The notes under the pieces are model-generated. The model made no database searches. It worked only from the letters and a program-made list of their open reading frames with translations, and was not told the origin of the DNA. From Planctomycetaceae bacterium (GTDB lineage: Bacteria; Planctomycetota; Planctomycetia; Planctomycetales; Planctomycetaceae), in assembly GCA_027080405.1 (NCBI GenBank), contig JALWSL010000819.1:1-9999 (forward strand): a stretch of 9,999 bases of DNA. The letters are read 5' to 3'. Numbering within the stretch: position 1 is the stretch's first letter; each line of letters opens with the position of its first letter. Of the stretch, positions 1-5,965 are shown piece after piece. The position numbers were made by a program, and so were the translations under genes.

Positions 1-1
1 C

Positions 2-811
2 GAGATCAATTCGATTCATGTGGAAATTCCGGACGAACAGTTGAGGCGGATTGCCACGTTGTACGCTGCCGGCAGTTCGATCAAAATTATGGGCGGACAA
101 CCTCCCTGGACGGGAACACAACAATTCCAGATCCAGTTTGTCGGTCGAGACAATCAACTCCAAAACATGCTGCTACCGTGTCAAGTTTCCATCAAACAAC
201 GAGCCTTGGCGTTAAAATTGGGTTTGCCACGTGGCAAGGTGATTCGGGAAGGTGATTTGGTTTGGGTCGATCCGGATCTGTCTTCAAATGCAAAACCGTT
301 CTTCACCAGCCTGGAAGATGTCGTGGGGACGGAAACGATCAAGAACATTCGTGCCCAGACCCCCATCCATCCTGAGGACATCAGGCAACTTCCGCTGGTC
401 AAACGTAATGATATTGTCGCCGTATTCGCACGTGTTGGTGATGTCGTTGTTCGCAGATATTGCAGGAGCCACGATGAAGGAGCCAAAGGGCAATATGTCA
501 CACTGACCCCGATTGATGGCAAAGCAAAGGTGACCGCGAGAGTCAGTGGCTTTCGTGAAGCAGAAATCGTTCTTGACGAACCGGCTCCACAGCAATCGAT
601 CCAAACAGTAGGCCATGTCGGCACAGTCAATATCGGCACAGCCAATCAACTATCCAGACAGAGGTTACAGGTTTTGAAGCCAACGGACGGCTCACAGGAT
701 TACGGAAACGGCAAGATGCGTTCTGCTTCGTACCGGCAAGCGGCGACAACCGCGCCGTCAAAGTCAATTCAGGTTCGAATTCAGGCAAACCGTCCCGTAC
801 GACTCCCCTAA
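2..811 (+). CDS. flgA: FlgA, flagellar basal-body P-ring formation protein (5' truncated by window edge)
   Basis: FlgA is a periplasmic chaperone needed for FlgI to assemble into the P ring. The frame is open from the first bases of the window, so the true start and any signal peptide lie upstream; the GTG at 20 is only an internal codon. About 269 residues are visible. The middle resembles the SAF/FlgA C-terminal fold: a stretch with LGLPRGKVIREGDLVWVD, then ETIKNIRAQTPIHPEDIRQ, then LVKRNDIVAVFARVGDVVV, followed by a KAKVTARVSGFREAEIVLDE segment in the place where FlgA proteins have their closing glycine/valine-rich strands. About 65 extra C-terminal residues, rich in Gln, Ser and Arg, look disordered. 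The gene ends in TAA 14 nt before flgH. Order flgA-flgH-flgI supports the call. The sequence is diverged from proteobacterial FlgA, so the call rests on both fold-like motifs and context. Confidence 0.85.
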   Translation, partial: EINSIHVEIPDEQLRRIATLYAAGSSIKIMGGQPPWTGTQQFQIQFVGRDNQLQNMLLPCQVSIKQRALALKLGLPRGKVIREGDLVWVDPDLSSNAKPFFTSLEDVVGTETIKNIRAQTPIHPEDIRQLPLVKRNDIVAVFARVGDVVVRRYCRSHDEGAKGQYVTLTPIDGKAKVTARVSGFREAEIVLDEPAPQQSIQTVGHVGTVNIGTANQLSRQRLQVLKPTDGSQDYGNGKMRSASYRQAATTAPSKSIQVRIQANRPVRLP

Positions 812-825
812 AAACAGACAGATCG

Positions 826-1629
826 ATGGATGAATTCTGTCGCCAATCACGTCTTTTCAATAATAAACAGATCGTCCTTTCCATGTTACTGCTGCGTCTG
901 CTACCACTTGCGTGTTTGATGAACGGCCTGCTGCTTACCACGCCGTTTGTTGCTGCACAGGGAATCTATGCCCCCCCACCCAGACCAGCCACGGGGTGGC
1001 GACCGGCGGGACGGCCTTTGGCATCACCTCAACATCAACATCCGGGGATGGCTCGCGCGACCCGTTTCGCACCGCCGCCGACAATACGGGACTACTCCTG
1101 GATTTACATCGATGAACAGCAACCGCGTGAATTCAAGGTCAACGATATTGTCACGGTTATTGTGAGCGAGAAATCGGAAGTCACTTTGAAATCCCGATTC
1201 AACAGGCAGCGGACATCCACTTTTACTTCCGAGTTGAAAGAATTCGTCCGCCTCAACCCCGCCTTGACTCTGGAAAACTCGGCTTCAACAAGTCCGGGCA
1301 TCGATGCGAATCAATCGGATCGAATTCAGGCGACAGGTCAGGTGACAGACGCCGAAGGGATTACGTATCGCATCGCAGCCACCATTGTCGATATCCGTCC
1401 GAATGGAAACCTCGTTCTGGAAGCGAGGAAGAAGATCAACGCTGGTGATGATTTATGGGAATACACACTGCATGGAGAAGTTCGCTACGAAGATGTTCTT
1501 AGTAATAATACTGTTTTGAGTGAAAATATCGCCAACTTGAATATTGAAAAACGCCAGGATGGTCGGAATTATTCATCTGTCAAACGCCGTTGGGGCACCA
1601 AACTGTACGATCTGCTTTGGCCATTCTAG
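826..1629 (+). CDS. flgH: FlgH, flagellar L-ring protein
   Basis: FlgH forms the outer-membrane L ring around the distal rod. The 267-residue product has a hydrophobic N-terminus (residues 17-42), a proline-rich linker (about 47-85), then the family core: WIYIDEQQPREFKVNDIVTVIVSE, a central SDRIQATGQVTDAEGITYRI block, VDIRPNGNLVLEARKKIN, and EYTLHGEVRYEDVLSNNTV ending in SENIANLNIE, all matching the usual FlgH order. The C-terminus ends in WGTKLYDLLWPF. E. coli FlgH is a lipoprotein. Here Cys30 sits in LPLAC, which is not a canonical lipobox, and is followed by more hydrophobic residues; cleavage by signal peptidase I after FVAA is more plausible. ATG 826 was kept as start, 14 nt after flgA, but no clear Shine-Dalgarno is seen and ATG 883 in the same frame is possible, giving a shorter n-region. 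Stop is TAG. Confidence 0.93.
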   Translation: MDEFCRQSRLFNNKQIVLSMLLLRLLPLACLMNGLLLTTPFVAAQGIYAPPPRPATGWRPAGRPLASPQHQHPGMARATRFAPPPTIRDYSWIYIDEQQPREFKVNDIVTVIVSEKSEVTLKSRFNRQRTSTFTSELKEFVRLNPALTLENSASTSPGIDANQSDRIQATGQVTDAEGITYRIAATIVDIRPNGNLVLEARKKINAGDDLWEYTLHGEVRYEDVLSNNTVLSENIANLNIEKRQDGRNYSSVKRRWGTKLYDLLWPF

Positions 1630-1825
1630 TGGCTTTTCAGGCCTTGAATCGGGGATTGTTCTTACGTAGTCCGCGCTTCGTTGTCGCACTGTTTTGATGC
1701 ACCAATCCAAAGATTAAAACTTGAAAAGGCACGAGTGAAAACTCCGACGGGCCTTTCAAAAGAGCCGGACAGTTCCGATCTAGAAGTTGAAAACTCCCTT
1801 GAAAACTCCCATGTTGAGATCAATC
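1630..1825. other. flgH-flgI intergenic gap
   Basis: This 196-bp gap is long for the cluster. It holds three copies of TGAAAACTCC, two of them within a tandem repeat, and no convincing sigma-70, sigma-28 or sigma-54 promoter. The flgI frame is open upstream through TTG 1787 and ATG 1811, so part of the gap could be translated if an upstream start were used. Confidence 0.5.
1787..1810 (+). repeat. Exact 12-bp tandem repeat upstream of flgI
   Basis: TTGAAAACTCCC occurs twice back to back at 1787-1798 and 1799-1810. A third partial copy, TGAAAACTCC, lies at 1736-1745. The tandem pair is in frame with flgI and would encode a repeated LKTP if translation began upstream. It ends directly before ATG 1811. 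It may be a slippage product or a regulatory site; the sequence alone does not decide. Confidence 0.8.
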
Positions 1826-2917
1826 ATGAAATATTCTCTGCTCATTCTCACAATTTGTCTGTTCCTGAGTGGTACAGAACAGGCCCGGGCGCAGATTCGT
1901 CTGGAGAATATCTGTTCGATTTATGGACACGAAGAAGTTCGCCTGATCGGGATGGGAATCGTTGTCGGTCTTGATGGAACAGGAGATGGCGGTAAATCCG
2001 GGCCGACCATTCGCGCACTTGCTGCCGCGATGAAAGCAATGCACACACCGGTGCTTGATGCCAAGGAATTGGGAAACGCCAAAAATGTGGCGATCGTCAC
2101 CGTTCATGCCACGATTCCCAAAACAGGTTTGCATAAGGGGCAGCGACTCGACTGTTACATCAGTTCGTATCTCAGTGCTAAAAGTTTACGGGGAGGACGA
2201 TTGCTGATTACGCCTCTTCAAAGTGACGACTTGAACAATGAAACGGTAATCGGCACAGCCGAAGGAGCTATTGTCATTGAAGATTCGACCCAACTGACAA
2301 ACGGACGCATCCCCAAAGGTGTGATTATCAAGGATAGTTACTTCCGCAATGAAGATTACCTGAAACGCATCATCGATGTCTCTGATCGGGAACCCAAAAT
2401 TCGTCTGCTGCTCGACGGCCCGCACTCCAGTTTCATTTCGGCCCGGGCAATAACCGAACGAATTAACGAAGCATTCGAATTCGAATCGTTTGGCCAGCAG
2501 CATGCCAAGGCGGTCAGCCCCAGCATTATCGATGTGCGAATCCCGAAAACGTGGCAGGAAACGCCGATCGATTTCATCGCGGAAGTTCTTGATCTGAAAA
2601 TCAATTCGCCGCACAGCATGTCGAAAGTTCAGGTCAATTCCAAAACGGGCGTTGTCATTGTCTCCGGTGATGTTGAACTGAGCCCGGTCCTGATCAACCA
2701 CCCCAATTTGCAGATCAGTATCGGAACGGGTAACGCTGTCATCAACGGAGCGACCTTCAAGGCGCTCTCCGACGGACAATCGACCCGCACGACATCACGT
2801 CTCGACCAACTGGTCAAAGCACTGAACGAACTGGGAGTGCCGCGAGACGCCATGATCGAAGTGTTGCGGGAACTGGCCCGTTCCGGAAAACTGCACGCCA
2901 TCTACGAAGAGATTTGA
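1826..2917 (+). CDS. flgI: FlgI, flagellar P-ring protein
   Basis: FlgI is a secreted protein that polymerises into the P ring in the peptidoglycan layer. From ATG 1826 the product is 363 residues, close to the family norm. It starts with a type I signal peptide: MKYS, a hydrophobic run LLILTICLFLSG, and an ARA cleavage site before QIRLEN. The mature N-terminus has the FlgI signature IYGHEEVRLIGMGIVVGLDG followed by TGDGGKS. The middle shows AKAVSPSIIDVRIPKTW, and the C-terminus has SRLDQLVKALNELGVPRDAM then a LARSGKLHA segment, all typical. Start choice: GAGA lies 6 nt before ATG 1826 and this start gives the cleanest signal peptide. ATG 1811 (five more residues) and TTG 1787 are in frame but lack a Shine-Dalgarno. 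The gene ends TGA immediately followed by TAG, a tandem stop in frame. No muramidase or other fused domain is seen. Confidence 0.96.
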   Translation: MKYSLLILTICLFLSGTEQARAQIRLENICSIYGHEEVRLIGMGIVVGLDGTGDGGKSGPTIRALAAAMKAMHTPVLDAKELGNAKNVAIVTVHATIPKTGLHKGQRLDCYISSYLSAKSLRGGRLLITPLQSDDLNNETVIGTAEGAIVIEDSTQLTNGRIPKGVIIKDSYFRNEDYLKRIIDVSDREPKIRLLLDGPHSSFISARAITERINEAFEFESFGQQHAKAVSPSIIDVRIPKTWQETPIDFIAEVLDLKINSPHSMSKVQVNSKTGVVIVSGDVELSPVLINHPNLQISIGTGNAVINGATFKALSDGQSTRTTSRLDQLVKALNELGVPRDAMIEVLRELARSGKLHAIYEEI

Positions 2918-2965
2918 TAGACGCCAGATTGTAGGTGCCTGTTCTTTGCCTGCCAGAAACATGTC

Positions 2966-2989
2966 TGTTTGGAATATATTTGTTTGGAA
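2966..2989 (+). repeat. 9-bp direct repeat before the rod-binding gene
   Basis: TGTTTGGAA appears at 2966-2974 and 2981-2989, a 15-bp period, in the 80-bp gap between flgI and the rod-binding gene. The spacing is not a helical turn. It could be an operator half-site pair or chance; I give it low weight. Confidence 0.4.
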
Positions 2990-2997
2990 CAAGAGTC

Positions 2998-3357
2998 ATG
3001 TCGATCTCTCCCATCTCCGCCACCTCAAAAAATGCACTTGAAGTATCGCAACTTCAAAGCAAACAGGATTTACCTGATGAACAGGCGATCCAGACAAAAG
3101 AGGCGTTTCAGGATTTTGTGGCGGGAACTTTCTTCAAAATGATGCTGAAATCGCTACGCAGCACACAAGGAGAAGTGGCGTATATCGGAGGAGGCAAAGC
3201 GGAACAGACATTTCGCGGCCAGCTGGATCAGCGTATTGCAGAAGACCTTGCCCGTGAACATGGCGACGCCTTTGCTGCCCCACTTTACCCGAACTTCCGA
3301 TCTTATCTCGAAAAGAAGCACACCACAGAGGGTCTCCAACTGGACCATCTTGCCTAA
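2998..3357 (+). CDS. FlgJ-type rod-binding protein (rod-binding domain only)
   Basis: The product is a 119-residue protein matching the N-terminal rod-binding domain of FlgJ (Rod-binding family). Key parts are EAFQDFVAGTFFKMMLKSLR (about 35-54), a short glycine loop, then EQTFRGQLDQRIAEDLAREH (about 69-88) and a GDAFAAPLYPNF tail. In enterobacteria FlgJ carries a C-terminal peptidoglycan hydrolase domain; none is present here, so cell-wall opening at the rod must come from another enzyme. The protein probably binds the nascent rod in the periplasm and is exported through the flagellar apparatus, since no signal peptide is visible. ATG 2998 was chosen because it begins a normal soluble N-terminus. 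An upstream GTG at 2935 is in frame but would add an unlikely Cys- and Phe-rich leader. It lies between flgI and flgN, as expected for flgJ. The symbol is left blank because only half of FlgJ is represented. Confidence 0.85.
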   Translation: MSISPISATSKNALEVSQLQSKQDLPDEQAIQTKEAFQDFVAGTFFKMMLKSLRSTQGEVAYIGGGKAEQTFRGQLDQRIAEDLAREHGDAFAAPLYPNFRSYLEKKHTTEGLQLDHLA

Positions 3358-3483
3358 TCGTTACAACCGGCCCCGATATGATCGGCATAGCCCGCATAAT
3401 CGGAACAGCTTCCGTCCGGGTGCCCTTTCTGTCCGATCCTTGAAGCAGGATAGCGGGTTTCTGCAATCGTATTACCAACGGTA

Positions 3484-3510
3484 AAAGTTTGCGAACGACT
3501 CGCAAATTTT
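3484..3510 (+). terminator. Terminator-like hairpin between rod-binding gene and flgN
   Basis: A perfect 7-bp stem, TTTGCGA (3488-3494) and TCGCAAA (3500-3506), encloses a 5-nt ACGAC loop. The flanks AAAG and TTTT can extend it to 11 bp with one G-U pair. The stem is directly followed by four T, then AG. It could act as a weak or partial intrinsic terminator and would then lower flgN, flgK and flgL transcription relative to the upstream ring genes. The T tract is short and partly inside the stem, so activity is uncertain. Confidence 0.45.
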
Positions 3511-3599
3511 AGAAAAATATCAGTTTGGTTACGGCTATCAGAATGAACCAGCCGCGCTGGGTTCTCCGCGGCAAATGGTCTAACAATTCGGGGGAAAGC

Positions 3600-4115
3600 A
3601 TGGAAGCTGTTTTTGAATCACGCGAAACGGCCTATCAGGACAACATCAAAGACTATTTGAAGATTCTGAATTCTGCTCAGAGTGATCTCCTTGAAGTTCA
3701 GGAGCAGAAGCGAATTTCTTTAGTGGAACGGGATTTGGAACTGGCCCAAAAACTGCAACTGCAGGAAAATCAACTTCACAAACAATTGGAAGGGTTGATT
3801 CAGCGGCGCAAACAGTTGTTGGTGCAGTTGCGTAAAAATGGGCTATCCGGAAAAAGTCTGCGGGATGTTTGTCGTATTCAGGGGTGGGATGATGACCCGG
3901 TCATGGCGGGGCTGCTTCATGAAACTCGTCGCCTGGCTGAAGCACTTCGGCAAACAAGTTGGGGAACCTGGGTTTTCTCCCATCGAGCTTCCCAATTTTA
4001 CGGGAGCGTTCTGGAACTGATTGCTCAAGGCGGGAAAAAGAGCGCTGTCTATCACGATGGCTCGACAATCAATCAGGAACCGACGGGCGGATCATTGTTG
4101 GATGCTTCCATTTGA
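3600..4115 (+). CDS. flgN: FlgN-like flagellar export chaperone
   Basis: The gene encodes a 171-residue, largely helical protein placed directly before flgK, where FlgN, the export chaperone of FlgK and FlgL, is expected. Residues 10-80 form a long heptad-like helix rich in Leu, Gln, Glu and Lys (for example LVERDLELAQKLQLQENQLH), typical of FlgN-family coiled coils. A second helical part has LLHETRRLAEALRQTSW, then SQFYGSVLELIAQGG and a polar tail. FlgN proteins are poorly conserved, so the call depends on helix pattern, size and position. ATG 3600 is preceded by the strongest Shine-Dalgarno in the region, GGGGGAAAG at 3590-3598. An in-frame ATG at 3543 and TTG at 3525 would add an arginine- and tryptophan-bearing leader without an evident ribosome site. 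The TGA stop lies inside the first copy of the direct repeat at 4113. Confidence 0.72.
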   Translation: MEAVFESRETAYQDNIKDYLKILNSAQSDLLEVQEQKRISLVERDLELAQKLQLQENQLHKQLEGLIQRRKQLLVQLRKNGLSGKSLRDVCRIQGWDDDPVMAGLLHETRRLAEALRQTSWGTWVFSHRASQFYGSVLELIAQGGKKSAVYHDGSTINQEPTGGSLLDASI

Positions 4116-4145
4116 ACGGGACGGGAATCGTGAACGGGACGGGAA
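4113..4145 (+). repeat. 15-bp direct repeat at flgN stop / flgK leader
   Basis: TGAACGGGACGGGAA occurs at 4113-4127 and again at 4131-4145, an 18-bp period. The first copy starts with the flgN stop codon. Each copy has two GGGA cores, so the pair gives four GGA motifs in the leader of flgK. Confidence 0.85.
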
Positions 4146-4196
4146 ACAGGTGTTGTTTGATAAGTGATCCACAAAAGGTGGGTCTGACAAACTTGT

Positions 4197-4223
4197 TGCC
4201 TTTACAGGGACGCTGAGGGCATG
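4197..4223 (+). promoter_or_regulatory. flgK ribosome-binding region with CsrA-like motif
   Basis: ACAGGGACG at 4204-4212 resembles the CsrA/RsmE core ACARGGAUGU and overlaps the probable Shine-Dalgarno AGGGA, which ends 10 nt before ATG 4221. TGCC (4197-4200) can pair with GGCA (4218-4221), placing the motif in the loop and the start codon's A in the stem, a layout known for CsrA-repressed leaders. The stem is only 4 bp. No csrA gene is in the window, so regulation is an inference. Confidence 0.35.
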
Positions 4224-5918
4224 GGACTAATATCATCACTTTCGACCGCGAGCCGATCTCTTGAGATCTACACGGCCGGCATTGAAGTTGCCGGTTCGAA
4301 CGTAGCCAATGCAAACACGCCCGGGTATGTCCGTGAGGAGTTACTTTTATCTCCCGCGGCTCCTTTTGAAAAAGGAGGGTTGCTTTTCGGAACCGGGGCC
4401 AGTGCCGATGGTGTGCGTCAACGGATTGACAATAATCTGGAAGCGCAAATCCATCAGGCCAACGCGGATGCTGGTTCTGCGACAGCCAGGCAGGATGGCT
4501 ACAATGAGCTTCAACTTGTTCTTTCCGAGCTGAGTGGCCAGGACTTGTCGACAAAACTGAATGAATTTACGGGGGCGGTGAACGAACTGGTCAACCAACC
4601 CGAATTACTGGCGAATCGGCAAGGTGTTGTCCAGCAGGGGGTAAGTCTTTCCGACGCGATTACCAGCACCCGCGAAAAAATCGATCGTGTCCGTAATGGT
4701 CTGACTGCGGAAATCGGCAGCCTGGCGGATGAGGCGAACACGCTTATTGATCGTATTTCGTTTTTGAATCAGCGGATTATCCAGACGGAATCGGCCGGGT
4801 TGCTGAAAAGCCATGCCGGGGCATTACGTTCCGATCGGTTGACTGCACTGAACCGGCTTTCCGAAATCGTTCCAACGCGTATCGTCGAAGAAGCCAACGG
4901 GACGGTGAATGTCTACTCCGGTTCGGACTATCTCATCATTGAAGGGACAAAACAGTATCTGGAATCGTACAGCGTCGCTGACCGGGGAGTGCCCATCAAC
5001 AAATTCAGATTCAGCAACACTCAGACAGACGTTCCCTTGAACAGTGGAGAATTGACGGGAAAACTTGAGGCCCGCGATAACATACTGGGGGGATTTGTCG
5101 ATCAGCTTGATCAATATGCCAGCGCGGTTATCCAGCAGGTGAACCTGATCCATTCTTCGGGAGAGGGACTGCGTGGTTACACCGAACTTACCGGGACTTA
5201 TGCGGTTGATGATTCAACAGCTGCCCTGAACGATGCGGGTCTTGATTTGACACCAACGCACGGGAGCTTCGAGGTAAAACTTTACAATACGACAACTGGA
5301 ACGACACAGACCACCCGTATCAATGTTGATCTGGATGGCATCGGCGGCAACGACACCTCTTTGGATGATTTGCAGGCTTCACTCGATGCTGTTACCAACC
5401 TGAACGCTTCAGTCGACACCTTCGGCAGATTGAAGTTGACCACCGACAGCGGCTTTGAAGTGAAGTTCTCGAACGATACATCGGGAGCGCTGGCCGCATT
5501 GGGAATCAACACTTTTTTTACCGGGGACGACTCCAACAGCATTCAGGTCCAGCAGGATTTGATTGACGATCCCCAATTACTCGCTGTCGGTCAGGGCGGA
5601 GGAGCCGGCGATAACCGGAACGCGATCGAACTGGCGAGTTTCATGGAAAAGGAAGTCGATTCGCTGAACGGCCAATCAATCGATCAGTTCTACGGACTGG
5701 TCACGGCACAAATTGCGGAGTCATCCTCTGCGGAAAAGGCCCTGGCGGACGGATTCACATCCTTTCGGGATTCCCTGATGGGGCAAAGACAACAGATATC
5801 CGGTGTCAGTGTCGATGAAGAAGCAATTAAAATCATGCAATACCAACAGGGGTATTCTGCAGCGGCAAGAGTGATCAGCACGATCGACGAACTCTTTACC
5901 GCCTTGTTGAACATCTAG
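4221..5918 (+). CDS. flgK: FlgK, hook-filament junction protein 1 (hook-associated protein)
   Basis: FlgK is exported through the flagellar channel and forms the first junction zone on the hook tip. The 565-residue product has the classical rod/hook N-terminus: SSLSTASRSLEIYTAGIEVA then NVANANTPGYVRE (about residues 6-39), a long coiled D1 region (70-215) and the FlgK C-terminal helix with GVSVDEEAIKIMQYQQGYSA and ARVISTIDELFTALLNI. Between them, about residues 331-436, lies a module with EVKLYNTTTG, INVDLDGIG, TSLDDLQASLDA, GRLKLTTDSGFEV and LAALGINTFF. It resembles the hook-IN type repeats seen in the neighbouring FlgL. ATG 4221 starts exactly at the conserved N-terminus. Stop is TAG. It precedes flgL by 47 nt, the standard order, and is probably escorted by the upstream FlgN-like chaperone. 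Confidence 0.97.
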   Translation: MGLISSLSTASRSLEIYTAGIEVAGSNVANANTPGYVREELLLSPAAPFEKGGLLFGTGASADGVRQRIDNNLEAQIHQANADAGSATARQDGYNELQLVLSELSGQDLSTKLNEFTGAVNELVNQPELLANRQGVVQQGVSLSDAITSTREKIDRVRNGLTAEIGSLADEANTLIDRISFLNQRIIQTESAGLLKSHAGALRSDRLTALNRLSEIVPTRIVEEANGTVNVYSGSDYLIIEGTKQYLESYSVADRGVPINKFRFSNTQTDVPLNSGELTGKLEARDNILGGFVDQLDQYASAVIQQVNLIHSSGEGLRGYTELTGTYAVDDSTAALNDAGLDLTPTHGSFEVKLYNTTTGTTQTTRINVDLDGIGGNDTSLDDLQASLDAVTNLNASVDTFGRLKLTTDSGFEVKFSNDTSGALAALGINTFFTGDDSNSIQVQQDLIDDPQLLAVGQGGGAGDNRNAIELASFMEKEVDSLNGQSIDQFYGLVTAQIAESSSAEKALADGFTSFRDSLMGQRQQISGVSVDEEAIKIMQYQQGYSAAARVISTIDELFTALLNI

Positions 5919-5965
5919 TTTCGGACTGTTTTTTCGGCTCGTTTTGAAAGAGATTGAGGAACACT

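Noticed and set aside
2186..2779. 197-residue open frame on the - strand inside flgI
   Set aside because: It is antisense to strongly conserved FlgI coding sequence and has no motif or ribosome site.
2935..2997. GTG 2935 as start of the rod-binding protein
   Set aside because: It would add a Cys/Phe/Leu-rich leader that the family lacks; ATG 2998 gives a normal N-terminus.
3355..3382. Sigma-28-like promoter: TAATCGTT and CCCGATAT after the rod-binding gene
   Set aside because: The best match of both boxes leaves a 9-bp spacer, 2 bp shorter than the usual 11, and the first box overlaps the stop codon with only 5 of 8 matches.
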